DNA of 64,000 nt from an uncultured Sphingomonadales bacterium (GCA_937898525.1 CALCBC010000015.1:1-64000); one strand, 5' to 3'; positions 17,131 to 26,109 are shown, numbered from the stretch's first letter. Notes: generated from the sequence alone by a model not told the origin. Program-made: numbers and translations.

Positions 17131-17659
17131 CAGTCCGGCGGCCGGCGAACGAACAGCCGCACGGCCTCGCCGTCGGGCAATTCGCCGTCGCCGTGCGCCT
17201 CGAAGCCGAGCTTCATGGCGAGCGCGATCGAGCGGTCATTCGCGGGATCGATCATGCAGAACACGCGCTGCGGCCCGTGCGTGCGCGCGAACCAGTCAAG
17301 TGCCGCCTCCATTGCCTCTCGCGCCAGCCCTTGGCCCCACCGGTCGCTGCCAGGATCCAGCCGGCTTCGGGACAGTCATCCAATCCCCGGCCGAGCCCGC
17401 GCCACGAATGAAACACACCCGCGTTGCCGATCAGCTCGCCGCTTGCGCGTTCGCGGATCATGAAGCTGCCGTAGCCGTAGAGCAGCCAGCTGCCGGCGTT
17501 GCGGCTGAAGCGGGCGAAGTGGTCGACCGCGGCGGCCGTGCGGCCGAGGTAGCGGCCGGTCTCGGGGTCGTCGACGATCGCGAGCATTGGCGCGACGTCG
17601 TCGCGCTGCGGCAGCCACAGCTCGAGCCGCTCGGTCACGAGCAGCGGCGCGTCCCTCAC
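17127..17659 (-). pseudogene. GNAT acetyltransferase gene broken by a one-base deletion
   Basis: Two frames together encode one GNAT protein. The first starts at a GTG at 17659 that overlaps the upstream DUF445 stop (GTGA) and runs RDAPLLVTERLELWLPQRDD through GELIGNAGVFHSWRG to GWILA. The acetyl-CoA loop DRWGQGLAREAMEAALDW then continues in another frame to NDRSIALAMKLGFEAHG and the stop at 17127. The switch falls at about 17346-17350, where one base appears missing; the span of 533 nt is not a multiple of three. Both halves keep good codon use, so the lesion is recent or a sequencing error. In the read frame the protein would lose its acetyl-CoA site. Confidence 0.8.
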
Positions 17660-18945
17660 AACCACTGCGAGAGCGCGTGGATCGTCACGCCGACGAGCCC
17701 GCCGACGAGCGTGCCGTTGATGCGGATGAACTGCAGGTCGCGGCCCACCGCATTCTCGAGCCGGCTGGTCAGCGTTCCCGTGTCCCACCGCCGGACGGTC
17801 TCCGAGACGAGCTGAGCGATCTGTTCGCCGTAGCGGGTGACCAACCCGACTACGGTGCGCCGGGCAAGGCGGTTGACCTGCCACTGCAGTGCCGGGTCGT
17901 TCTGCAGCGAGCGGCCGAGCTCGGCGAGACTCTCGCCGAGCTGCCCCCCAAGCGCGGCCTCTGGATCGCGGGCCATCTCGATCAGCGACAGGCGCATCCG
18001 CTCCCACACGCCCATCCACCAGTCACCGGCCGCAGGATTGGCCAGCACGTCGCGCTTGAGCGCCTCGACCTTTTCGCGCGTCTCGGGATCGTGGACGAGG
18101 TCGTGCGCCAGCTTCTCGAGGCCTTCCTCGACCGTCTTGCGTAGCGGGTGCTCTGGATCGACCAGCACTTCGGCAAGCAGGCGGTAGAGGCCGTCAAGCA
18201 CCGAGTTGGCGACCTTGCCGTCGAGACCCGTCCAGCGCAGCAGCGCGTTGGCGCGCGCCTGGATCATCGACCTCACCATCTCCTCGTTGCGCTCGAGGGC
18301 CACTCCCGCCCACCGGATCAGGCCCTCGAGCATCGGGCGGTGACGCCCGTCGGCGATCGCCGCGCTCAGCGCGTTGCCGAGCACGGGGGCGAGGTCCATC
18401 CGCTCGATCTGGCGCGCGAGGCCGGCCTTGACCTGGTTGCCTAGGCGCTCGGGATCGAGCGATTCGAGCATCTCGGCGAGCAGTCCCGCGGCGCCCTCAC
18501 GAATGCGGCTGGGTCCGGCGGGACGCGGCTCGGCGAGGAAGTCGCCGATCGCGCGGGCGAGGTTCATGCCGCGCATCCGCCGCGCAACCACCGTCGGCGT
18601 GAGGAAGTTGGCGCGCAGGAACCCGGCCATCGTGTCGGCGATGCGGTCCTTCTTTTCGGGAATGATCGCGGTGTGCGGGATGGGAACGCCGAGCGGATGG
18701 CGAAACAGCGCGGTCACTGCGAACCAGTCGGCAAGGCCGCCGACCATGGCCGCTTCGGCAAAGGCGACGACGTAACCTACCGCCGGGTGCAGGTGCTCGA
18801 ACCGGAGCGCGATAACGAACACGATCGCCATCGCCGCGAGCATGCTTGTCGCCACCAGCCGCATCCGCCGGGCGCGGTCGGCCTGTGCCGCCGGTCTCGC
18901 CGCCGGCAGCCGTGCCGGCCGAGGCGGCGGTGGCAGGCGCTTCAT
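17656..18945 (-). CDS. DUF445 family membrane protein
   Basis: A 429-residue member of the DUF445 (YjiN-like) family. A basic cytoplasmic start is followed by two hydrophobic segments (about residues 29-47 and 55-75). The conserved ADWFAVTALFRHPLGVPIPHTAIIP lies at about 72-96, then IADTMAGFLRANFL. A long helical region follows, and the protein ends in a hydrophobic segment near residues 408-427. The function of the family is not established. It starts 13 nt after the RND pump stop, so it belongs to the efflux operon, and its stop overlaps the acetyltransferase start. Confidence 0.88.
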   Translation of the reverse strand: MKRLPPPPRPARLPAARPAAQADRARRMRLVATSMLAAMAIVFVIALRFEHLHPAVGYVVAFAEAAMVGGLADWFAVTALFRHPLGVPIPHTAIIPEKKDRIADTMAGFLRANFLTPTVVARRMRGMNLARAIGDFLAEPRPAGPSRIREGAAGLLAEMLESLDPERLGNQVKAGLARQIERMDLAPVLGNALSAAIADGRHRPMLEGLIRWAGVALERNEEMVRSMIQARANALLRWTGLDGKVANSVLDGLYRLLAEVLVDPEHPLRKTVEEGLEKLAHDLVHDPETREKVEALKRDVLANPAAGDWWMGVWERMRLSLIEMARDPEAALGGQLGESLAELGRSLQNDPALQWQVNRLARRTVVGLVTRYGEQIAQLVSETVRRWDTGTLTSRLENAVGRDLQFIRINGTLVGGLVGVTIHALSQWL

Positions 18946-18958
18946 CGCGCCGCGCTCG

Positions 18959-21900
18959 CTATTCCGCGGGATAGGCCTCGGCCTGGCCGGGGCCGTGATG
19001 GGGCTTGTAGGTCAGCAGGCGGTCCCGCAGCCACGGCCCGACCCGCTTCTCGAAGCCGTCGGCGAGGCTGAAGCCGGCCGGGACGATGATCAGCGTCAGC
19101 AGCGTCGAGAGCAGCAGGCCGCCGATCACCGTGATGCCCATCGGCGCGCGCCAGGCGGCGTCCCCCGACAGCGACAGCGCAGTCGGCACCATGCCCGAGG
19201 TCATCGCCACGGTCGTCATCAGGATCGGCTGGGCACGCTTGTGCCCCGCGTCGATGATAGCGGTCTTCTTGGGCACGCCGCTCTCCATCTCCTCGATCGC
19301 GAAGTCGATCAGCAGGATCGAGTTCTTGGCGACGATGCCGAGCAGCATCAGCAGCCCGATGTAGACAGCGATCGAGACGGGCTCGGGCGAGCCCGTTCGG
19401 ATGAAGCCGACGATTGTCAGTGCGATCAGGCCACCGAGCGGCGCGAGCAGCAACGAGGTCATGTTGACCAGCGGCGAAACGAACCGCCGGTAGAGCAGCA
19501 CCAGCACCGCGAAGACCAGAAGGATGCCGCTGATCACGGCGATGATGAAGTTCTGGATCAGTTCCTGCTGCCAGCGCTGGTTGCCGACCGGCCGGTTCGA
19601 GACGCCGACCGGAAGGTCCTGCATGATCGGCAGCGCATTGATCCGGTCCATCACCGGGCCTTCGAGCTGGTTCGGCCCGAGGTCCGCCCCGACGATCACG
19701 CGCCGCGACTGGTTGAAGCGCTGGATCTGCGTCGGGCCCGCGCCGAAGCGGATCTCGGCGACGCGCTTGAGCGGGACCGAGCCGCCGGCCGCAGTCGGCA
19801 CCGGCAGGTTCTCGATCGTCGAAAGATCCTGCCGCGAGGTCTTGGGCAGCACCACGCGGATCGGCACCTGGCGATCACTGAGCGAGAACTTGGCCGCGTT
19901 CTGGTCGATCTCGCCGATCGTGGCGATGCGAATCGCCTGGCTCAGCGCGCTGGTGGTCACGCCGAGTTGGGCAGCGAGATCAAGCCGCGGGACGATGATC
20001 AGTTCGGGCCGCTGGAGGTCAGCTGCGATGCGCGGCGCGACCAGGCCTTCGACACCCCGCATCTGCTCGACCAGCGTCTGCGCGGTGCGATCGAGCAGCT
20101 CCGGATCGGAGCCGGTCAGCATGACCGAAATGTCGCGGCCTGTTCCGCCGCCACCGCCCCCGCCCTGGAAGCTCACGCGAGCGTCAGGGATTTTCTGCAA
20201 CACGGGCATCATCCGCCGCTCGAACTCGTAGCTCGCGACCTTGCGATCGGGCTTGAGCACGACAAACAGCCGCGCCTGGCCTTCATTGATCCGTTCGAGG
20301 ATGCGCCCGACTTCGGGTTCTTTCTGCAGCACCGCGGTGACCCGGTCGGCCACTTCCTCGGTCTGCTCGATGGTCGTGCCGGGGACCATCTCGATCGTGA
20401 CCTGGGTCGTGTCCTCGTCGGTCGTCGGCTGGAACTGCTGCGGCAGGAGCATGAGCAGCGCGACAGTCAGTCCGAGCGCGCCCGCGCCAGCGAGGAACAT
20501 CCAGAAGCGATGGTCGCGCCAGCGCGCCCGGATCCGGGCGCGGAGATGGTCACGCCAGGCGGCAAAGTCGTCGTCCGCGTTGCGTACGAGCACATCGATC
20601 GCGAAACGCACCACGAGATAGGCGGCCAAGGCGGCGACGAGTGGGATGACCATTCCCAACGTGCCTCCGAGGGGAAGCTTACCGACAGCCCAGCCGGCTC
20701 CGACCGCGGCCCCGACCATCAACAGCATGAACAGGAACTCGATAGTCCCGTAGGCCGGGCGCACCGGCGGCGGGGTCAGCCGCGCCTTGTAGGCTTCGAC
20801 CTTGTCGGTGTTCAGCGTCCAGGTGAGGAGCTTGATGTAGAGGTCCATCAGGCGGCCTTCACCGTGCGCCTGGTGGCCCTTGGCCTGCAGGAAGTAGGCC
20901 GCGATCATCGGCGTGATCATGCGTGCGACCGCGAGGCTCATCAGCACCGCCGCGACGACGGTCAGGCCGAAGTTCTTGAAGAACTGGCCCGAGATGCCCG
21001 GCATCAGGCCGACCGGCAGGAACACCGCGACGATCGACAGGCTGGTCGCGACCACCGCGAGGCCGATCTCGTCGGCAGCGTCGATCGCGGCCTGGTACGC
21101 GCTCTTGCCCATGCGCATGTGTCTGACGATGTTCTCGATCTCGACGATCGCATCGTCGACCAGCACGCCGGCCACGAGGCTCAAAGCGAGCAGCGTCATT
21201 TCGTTCAGCGTGAACCCGAGCAGGTCCATGAACCAGAACGTCGGAATCGCCGACAGCGGGATCGCCAGGGCCGAGATTACCGTCGCGCGCCAGTCGCGCA
21301 GGAACAGGAACACGACGATGACCGCGAGGACCGAGCCCTCGACGAGAGCGGCGATCGAGCTCTCGTACTGCCCCTTGGTGTATTCGACGCTGGTGTAGAG
21401 CTGTGTGAAGCTGATCCCCGGGTTGTCGGCCTCGATCTGCTTCATTTCCTCGATGGCCGCATCGTACACGGTGACGTCCGAGGCGCCCTTGGCCCGCTCG
21501 ATGCTGAAGGTGACCACCTGCCGGTCGTTGATCTTGGCGATCGAGGTCTGCTCGGAGAAGCCGTCGTAGACCCGCGCGACCTGGTCGAGCCGGATCGTGC
21601 GTCCTCCGCCGATGCTGATCCGCGTGTCTGCAAGCTGGCGTGCGCTGTCGGCGTTGCCGAGCACGCGAACCGACTGACGCGAACCGGCAATTTCGGCGAC
21701 GCCGCCCGCAGCATCGATGTTGACCTGGCGAAGGGCCTGGTTGAGCGCGCTGGCGGTGACGCCGAGCGCCTGCATCTTCGCCGGATCGAGGACGACGCGA
21801 ATCTCGCGGTCGACCCCGCCCGCCCGGCTGACGGCCGCCATGCCGGGGATCGACAGCAGGCGACGCGCGATGGTGTCGTCGATGAACCAGCTGAGCTGCT

Positions 21901-22360
21901 CCATCGTCATGTCGTCGGCCTGGACCGCGAAAAAGCCGATTGGCCCGCCGGCGACTTCTTCCTTGGTCACGCGCGGCTCGAGGATTCCGTCGGGCAGGTC
22001 GCTGCGGATCTGGTCGACCGCGTTCTTGACGTCGTTGACGGCCTGATTCGAATCGACGCCGATCTGGAACTGGACGAAGGTGTTGCTGCTGCCTTCGCGC
22101 GCGGTCGACTGGATCTCGTCGACTCCGTTGACCGAGCGAACCGCCGCTTCGACCTTTTGCGTGATCTGGGTCTCGATTTCGGTGGGCGCCGCGCCGGGCT
22201 GGCTGATCGAGACGTTGACCGCCGGGAAATCGATGTCGGGGCTGTTGTTGACGTCCATCCGGCTGAACGAAACCAGCCCGGCCAGCGTCAGGCCGATGAA
22301 CAGGACGATGGGGACGATCGGGTTACGGATCGACCATGCGGAAATGTACCGTAGGTTCAT
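18959..22360 (-). CDS. RND efflux transporter permease (AcrB/HAE1-type)
   Basis: Inner-membrane proton-driven pump of a tripartite efflux system, 1133 residues. TM1 is near residues 13-30 (IRNPIVPIVLFIGLTLAGLV), followed by a periplasmic porter domain. TM4 near residue 400 carries the proton-relay pair in LVDDAIVEIEN, and a second periplasmic half follows after about residue 580. SLLLAPLGGLIALTIVG and ILLIDFAIEEM are C-terminal RND motifs. A glycine run near residue 740 and a longer central cytoplasmic loop are minor oddities. Its ATG overlaps the adaptor stop. No outer-membrane TolC-type gene is present in the window. Confidence 0.94.
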   Translation of the reverse strand: MNLRYISAWSIRNPIVPIVLFIGLTLAGLVSFSRMDVNNSPDIDFPAVNVSISQPGAAPTEIETQITQKVEAAVRSVNGVDEIQSTAREGSSNTFVQFQIGVDSNQAVNDVKNAVDQIRSDLPDGILEPRVTKEEVAGGPIGFFAVQADDMTMEQLSWFIDDTIARRLLSIPGMAAVSRAGGVDREIRVVLDPAKMQALGVTASALNQALRQVNIDAAGGVAEIAGSRQSVRVLGNADSARQLADTRISIGGGRTIRLDQVARVYDGFSEQTSIAKINDRQVVTFSIERAKGASDVTVYDAAIEEMKQIEADNPGISFTQLYTSVEYTKGQYESSIAALVEGSVLAVIVVFLFLRDWRATVISALAIPLSAIPTFWFMDLLGFTLNEMTLLALSLVAGVLVDDAIVEIENIVRHMRMGKSAYQAAIDAADEIGLAVVATSLSIVAVFLPVGLMPGISGQFFKNFGLTVVAAVLMSLAVARMITPMIAAYFLQAKGHQAHGEGRLMDLYIKLLTWTLNTDKVEAYKARLTPPPVRPAYGTIEFLFMLLMVGAAVGAGWAVGKLPLGGTLGMVIPLVAALAAYLVVRFAIDVLVRNADDDFAAWRDHLRARIRARWRDHRFWMFLAGAGALGLTVALLMLLPQQFQPTTDEDTTQVTIEMVPGTTIEQTEEVADRVTAVLQKEPEVGRILERINEGQARLFVVLKPDRKVASYEFERRMMPVLQKIPDARVSFQGGGGGGGTGRDISVMLTGSDPELLDRTAQTLVEQMRGVEGLVAPRIAADLQRPELIIVPRLDLAAQLGVTTSALSQAIRIATIGEIDQNAAKFSLSDRQVPIRVVLPKTSRQDLSTIENLPVPTAAGGSVPLKRVAEIRFGAGPTQIQRFNQSRRVIVGADLGPNQLEGPVMDRINALPIMQDLPVGVSNRPVGNQRWQQELIQNFIIAVISGILLVFAVLVLLYRRFVSPLVNMTSLLLAPLGGLIALTIVGFIRTGSPEPVSIAVYIGLLMLLGIVAKNSILLIDFAIEEMESGVPKKTAIIDAGHKRAQPILMTTVAMTSGMVPTALSLSGDAAWRAPMGITVIGGLLLSTLLTLIIVPAGFSLADGFEKRVGPWLRDRLLTYKPHHGPGQAEAYPAE

Positions 22361-23574
22361 CGGCCTGAAGCCTGGCGGCCTCCGTTGTCGACGACCGGGT
22401 TGACCTTGTCGCCCTCGTTGACGAAGCCGCCGGCGCGCAGGATCACTCGCTCGCTGCCGTCGAGCCCGGCGACGATCGCGATCCCCTCGTCGGTCACGAT
22501 TCCCGTGCGCACGTTGCGCCGCACCACGCGGTTGTCGCGATCGACGATCAGGACGTAGCTCCCCTTCTCGTCGGACTGGATTGCGCTCTCGGGCAGGCGC
22601 GGCGCGACGATTGCGCCGCGGGCGATCGCGGCCGAGGCAAAGCCGCCGGGGCGGATCGCCGGATCATACGGCAGCGCAATGCGGGCGATGCCCTGGCGAT
22701 CCTGTGGATCGATGATCGGCGAAATCTGCCAGATTCGCCCGATGAAGGTCTTGCCACTGCCAACCGGCGTGACTTCGGCGGTCGCTCCGACCGAAAGCAC
22801 CGCGAGGTCGTCCTCGTTGACGTCGGCCAGCAGCTCCATTTCGCCGCCGCGGGCGATCGTGAACAGCGCCGTGCCCCCGGCGCCGACGACCTGGCCGATC
22901 TCGACGTTGCGGTCGAGCACCAGGCCCGCGGCGGGTGCAACGATGTTCAGCCGCGCGTTGCGCGCGAGCAGTTCGCGATACTGCGCTTCGGCGACGCGCA
23001 CGCGGGCGCGCGCCGCGTCTCGCGTTGCGGTCAGGCGGTCGACGTCGGCCTTGCTGATGAAGCCGCGGTCAACCAGCTGCAGTGCACGGTCGAGGTTGGC
23101 CTGGGCAAGCTCGGCGTCGGCGCGGGCGACCTCGATCGAGGCCGCGGCGCTTTCCGCCTGTTGCGTCTGCACCGAGCGGTCGATCACTGCGAGAACCTGG
23201 CCGGCGCGAACCCAATCACCGGGCTCGACGTTGATGGCGACGACACGGCCGCCCTCGCCCACGACGCCCACGGGCATCTCGTAGCGCGCAGCGAGCGTGC
23301 CGGTGGCGCTTATCGTGCCCTGCACCGTGGCACGGCCCGGTGCGACCACCGAGACCGTCGGAATCTGGTCGCCCTCCGCGGCCTGGAAGGGCTGCTCTTC
23401 GCCTCCGCTCGAATACAGCAGGGCGCCGGCGGCCACCAGCGCGAGGATGATCGCCGCGGCGATGAGCAGGCGACGCCGCTTCTGGCGTCCCCGCTCGACC
23501 TCGACCTCGCCGATCAGCACTTCGGGAGCGCCGCTGAGGTCTGCCACTTTCGCTTCGTAATTCATTCCGCGCAT
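22357..23574 (-). CDS. RND efflux periplasmic adaptor (membrane fusion protein)
   Basis: A membrane fusion protein of about 405 residues. A basic segment GRQKRRR precedes a single N-terminal membrane helix (LLIAAAIILALVAAGALLY). The lipoyl-like half motifs (GVVGEGGRVVAINVEPGDWV and IVAPAAGLVLDRNVEIGQVV) flank an alpha-helical hairpin rich in Ala, Gln and Arg, and beta-barrel and membrane-proximal domains follow. The start is uncertain among ATGs at 23583, 23574 and 23565; I chose 23574. The stop overlaps the pump start (ATGA). A palindromic candidate operator lies about 95-120 nt upstream. Confidence 0.9.
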   Translation of the reverse strand: MRGMNYEAKVADLSGAPEVLIGEVEVERGRQKRRRLLIAAAIILALVAAGALLYSSGGEEQPFQAAEGDQIPTVSVVAPGRATVQGTISATGTLAARYEMPVGVVGEGGRVVAINVEPGDWVRAGQVLAVIDRSVQTQQAESAAASIEVARADAELAQANLDRALQLVDRGFISKADVDRLTATRDAARARVRVAEAQYRELLARNARLNIVAPAAGLVLDRNVEIGQVVGAGGTALFTIARGGEMELLADVNEDDLAVLSVGATAEVTPVGSGKTFIGRIWQISPIIDPQDRQGIARIALPYDPAIRPGGFASAAIARGAIVAPRLPESAIQSDEKGSYVLIVDRDNRVVRRNVRTGIVTDEGIAIVAGLDGSERVILRAGGFVNEGDKVNPVVDNGGRQASGR

Positions 23575-23667
23575 CAGCCCCATAGCCCCGCAGCGGCGAG
23601 GCCATACCATGTTTGCCGCCGCTGCACACCCGGACGCAGCGGTCGAAGCCCCGCCGCATAGCCCCGC

Positions 23668-23693
23668 GAGTGTCTTATCGCAATACAACACTC
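23668..23693 (-). promoter_or_regulatory. palindromic candidate operator of the efflux operon
   Basis: A 26-bp imperfect palindrome. The left half is GAGTGTCTTATCG and the reverse complement of the right half is GAGTGTTGTATTG, agreeing at 10 of 13 positions with perfect outer hexamers GAGTGT/ACACTC. The size and spacing are typical of TetR/AcrR-family sites, which commonly control RND operons. No TetR-type gene occurs nearby, so the regulator would be encoded elsewhere. Binding is inference. Confidence 0.5.
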
Positions 23694-23743
23694 CATGAAC
23701 GTGGCCCAGCGGCCGACGAAGAGCGGCATCCCTGCAATAGAAG

Positions 23744-23783
23744 GGGGCGGACCGCCGCGCGACCCGCCCCGTGTACTTTTTTG
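23744..23783 (-). terminator. GC hairpin with T/A run between glsB-like gene and efflux operon
   Basis: GGGGCGG (23744-23750) pairs with CCGCCCC (23764-23770). On the plus strand it is followed by GTGTAC and six T; on the minus strand by CTTCTATT. It may end transcripts of the upstream minus-strand membrane-protein gene before the efflux promoter, possibly in both directions. Confidence 0.5.
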
Positions 23784-23825
23784 TATCAGCATCCGTCGCT
23801 CACAGGCGACGGGACCTGTGTCAGC

Positions 23826-24086
23826 TCAGCGGACGCGGCCGCGCTGCACGAGGTTGACGACGGCCAGCAGCACGATCGCGCCGACGAATGCGGTGATCAG
23901 GTACATGAACCAGCCCGCATCGTCGGTAAGGAACCCGGTCACGTTCCCGATCGCGCTCCCGATCAGGCCGCCGATCACGCCGACCACGATGTTCCAGAAA
24001 ATCCCCATCGACGCGTCGCGGTTCATCACCATGCTGGCGAGCCAGCCCGCGATGCCGCCAAGGATGATCGTTGCAATCCAGCCCAT
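23826..24086 (-). CDS. GlsB/YeaQ/YmgE family stress-response membrane protein
   Basis: An 86-residue small membrane protein with three hydrophobic glycine-rich segments (MGWIATIILGGIAGWLAS; WNIVVGVIGGLIGSAIG; YLITAFVGAIVLLAVVNL) and a basic end. This is the typical pattern of the transglycosylase-associated/YeaQ family, which is often induced under stress but has no known activity. The ATG at 24086 is preceded by a strong AGGAGGA; the open frame upstream is not needed. It is monocistronic between sciP and the efflux operon. Confidence 0.85.
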   Translation of the reverse strand: MGWIATIILGGIAGWLASMVMNRDASMGIFWNIVVGVIGGLIGSAIGNVTGFLTDDAGWFMYLITAFVGAIVLLAVVNLVQRGRVR

Positions 24087-24218
24087 GGCCCAGGTCCTCC
24101 TGTTATCCCGCACCCGTTGTGCGCACCTGTCCCAACGGGACGTGCGCCGATGCGTTCCCTCGACCCGCGAACGGCGTACGAGCGAATTCCGGAGAAGATG
24201 GGCGCGCGGGCGCCGGCC

Positions 24219-24518
24219 TCAGTACTTGAGCTGCCGTTCGTAGAGGTCGCGGTAATGCTGGATGCGCGTCACACGCAGCCCCTGCATTCCCGAACGGTCG
24301 ACCGCGCGCTGCCAGCTGGCGAACTCCTCGAGCGTCAGGTTGTAACGCTCGAGCACCTCGTCGATCGTCAGCAGCCCGCCATTGACCGCGGCGACGACCT
24401 CGGCCTTGCGCCGCACGACCCAGCGCTTGGTATTCGGCGACGGCAGGTCGGCCAGCGTCAACGGCTCGCCGAGGGGGCCGATAACTTGCGCAGGACGAAT
24501 TTTCTGATTCTCGATCAT
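24219..24518 (-). CDS. sciP: SciP-type CtrA inhibitor (DUF1153)
   Basis: A 99-residue cell-cycle regulator. The diagnostic stretch runs from VIGPLGEPLTLADLPSP (residues 13-29) through TKRWVVRRKAEVVAAVNGGL to SWQRAVDRSGMQGLRVTRIQ, ending in HYRDLYERQLKY. In Caulobacter, SciP binds CtrA and blocks recruitment of RNA polymerase to CtrA promoters after division. The helix-turn-helix core is intact here. The ATG directly follows the stop of the upstream unknown gene with no gap, so the two are almost certainly one transcript. CtrA itself is not in the window. Confidence 0.88.
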   Translation of the reverse strand: MIENQKIRPAQVIGPLGEPLTLADLPSPNTKRWVVRRKAEVVAAVNGGLLTIDEVLERYNLTLEEFASWQRAVDRSGMQGLRVTRIQHYRDLYERQLKY

Positions 24519-24842
24519 CTAATCCCTCGTGACCGCCGGTTCGTCACCGAACGGACTGCGCAATGCTCTGCCCGCTACGACTTTGCCATTGCCTGAAACT
24601 TCAAGGTTAATGTCCAGCTTACCATTGTGATGCGCTGCGATCCGGCGCGCCGATCCCGCGTCGAAGCTGGCGTCGCCGCATTCGCTGCCGGTCGAGAGAG
24701 AAGCCCGCAGGTCGCGAGCCGCCGAAAAGCGGGCCACGAGCTCGCTCCAGCTGAGCGGGCGCAGCTCTCCGCCCTCCCACGACTCCGGATCGGACGGGCG
24801 GCTGTCGTCTGGACGCAGGGGCTTTCCCTCGAACATGCTCAA
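24519..24842 (-). CDS. hypothetical protein cotranscribed with sciP
   Basis: A 107-residue soluble protein that I do not recognise. It starts MSMFEGKPLRPDDSRPSDPE, has a helical middle (SWSELVARFSAARDLRASL) and a second part around ARRIAAHHNGKLDINLEV. It has no signal peptide, membrane segment or cofactor motif, and one Cys. Its stop is immediately followed by the sciP ATG, and the only promoter space lies upstream, shared with divergent mnmA. The tight pairing suggests a link to cell-cycle control, which is inference only. Confidence 0.65.
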   Translation of the reverse strand: MSMFEGKPLRPDDSRPSDPESWEGGELRPLSWSELVARFSAARDLRASLSTGSECGDASFDAGSARRIAAHHNGKLDINLEVSGNGKVVAGRALRSPFGDEPAVTRD

Positions 24843-24944
24843 GCCTTAGCCGGGGAAGGGTCAAGATCGGGTAAACCCGCGGCTTAGGCAAAAGTCGGCA
24901 TGTCCGATTTGGCTCGGCCCCGGTCGAGGTGTAAGGCGCGCGCG

Positions 24945-26102
24945 ATGAAGCCAGCCCTTCGCTCAGCCCTGCCCGGCCCCGCAGAGGCCGCCGCGCTGTT
25001 CGACCTGCCGCGACCGCCGCGCGAATCCCGCGTGGTCGTTGCCATGTCGGGCGGTGTCGACAGCTCGGTCGTCGCGGCGCTCGCCGCCGCGAGCGGGGCC
25101 GAGGTGATCGGCGTGACGCTCCAGCTCTACGACTACGGCGCCGCTACCGGGCGCAAGGGCGCATGCTGCGCAGGCGACGATATCCGCGACGCGCGCGGGG
25201 TAGCCGATCGGCTCGGCTTCGCGCACTACGTGTTCGACCACGAAAGCGCCTTCCGCGACGAGGTGGTCGAGCGTTTCGCCGACGACTACCTCGCGGGTCG
25301 CACGCCGATCCCCTGCATCCGCTGCAACATGGGGCCCAAGTTCACCGACCTGCTGCGAATGGCCCGCGAGCTCGGCGCCGATTGTCTCGCCACGGGGCAC
25401 TACGTCCGGCGAGTCGCTGGCGCCGCCGGTCCCGAACTGCACCGCGCACTCGATCCCGCACGCGACCAGTCGTACTTCCTCTACGGCACGACCGAGGAGC
25501 AGCTCGGCTTCCTCCGGTTTCCGCTCGGCGGCCTGCCCAAGGCCGAAGTGCGGCGGATCGCCGAGAGTTTCGGCCTCGCGGTGGCGGCCAAGCCCGACAG
25601 CCAGGACATCTGCTTCGTGCCCGATGGGGACTATGCGCGGATCGTGCGCTCGGTGCGGTCCGAAGGCGTGCGCCCGGGCCGCATCGTCCATGCCGAGACC
25701 GGCCAGGCGCTCGGCGAGCATCCCGGGGTGATCCACTACACGGTCGGCCAGCGGCGCGGGCTCGAAATCGGCGGCCAGCCGGAGCCGCTCTACGTCGTCG
25801 GGATCGACGCGGCGGCGGCCGAAGTGAGGGTCGGCCCCCGACGGCTGCTGGCAGTCGGCGCGGCGCGGATCGTCGAGACCAACCGCATCGGACCGCTGCC
25901 CGACCTGCCGCTGACCGCCAAGGTCCGTTCGCTGGCAAAGCCCGTGCCCGTCGCGCTTGAGGGCGCCTTCGGAGACGGGGCCCCGGCCATGATCCGCTTT
26001 GCCGAGCCCGAATACGGCGTCGCCCCGGGCCAGGCAGCGGTGCTTTATGCCGGCGACCGGGTCATCGGCGGCGGGTGGATCGATTCGACTGAGCCGGCCT
26101 AG
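24945..26102 (+). CDS. mnmA: tRNA-specific 2-thiouridylase
   Basis: Adenylates and thiolates U34 in the wobble position of tRNA-Lys, -Glu and -Gln. From the ATG at 24945 it has 385 residues. The PP-loop SGGVDSS is at 35-41. The catalytic cysteines are Cys127 in PCIRCN and Cys223 in DSQDICFVPDGDY, and YTVGQRRGLEIGG lies near residue 265. An ATG at 24900 would add 15 residues but has a poorer ribosome site. It is divergent from the sciP-linked gene. Confidence 0.95.
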   Translation: MKPALRSALPGPAEAAALFDLPRPPRESRVVVAMSGGVDSSVVAALAAASGAEVIGVTLQLYDYGAATGRKGACCAGDDIRDARGVADRLGFAHYVFDHESAFRDEVVERFADDYLAGRTPIPCIRCNMGPKFTDLLRMARELGADCLATGHYVRRVAGAAGPELHRALDPARDQSYFLYGTTEEQLGFLRFPLGGLPKAEVRRIAESFGLAVAAKPDSQDICFVPDGDYARIVRSVRSEGVRPGRIVHAETGQALGEHPGVIHYTVGQRRGLEIGGQPEPLYVVGIDAAAAEVRVGPRRLLAVGAARIVETNRIGPLPDLPLTAKVRSLAKPVPVALEGAFGDGAPAMIRFAEPEYGVAPGQAAVLYAGDRVIGGGWIDSTEPA

Positions 26103-26109
26103 GCCACGC

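Noticed and set aside
18842..22354. A long open frame on the plus strand opposite the RND pump gene
   Set aside because: Its product is a charged, His/Asp/Arg-rich low-complexity chain with no domain. It mirrors the codon pattern of the pump gene, a usual artefact in GC-rich DNA.
23695..24243. Plus-strand open frame across the efflux promoter region and the GlsB-type gene
   Set aside because: It lies antisense to a good membrane-protein gene and has no plausible ribosome site or domain.
24607..24621. CtrA-like box TTAA-N7-CTTA upstream of sciP
   Set aside because: It lacks the second TTAA and falls inside the coding region of the upstream gene, so chance is likely.
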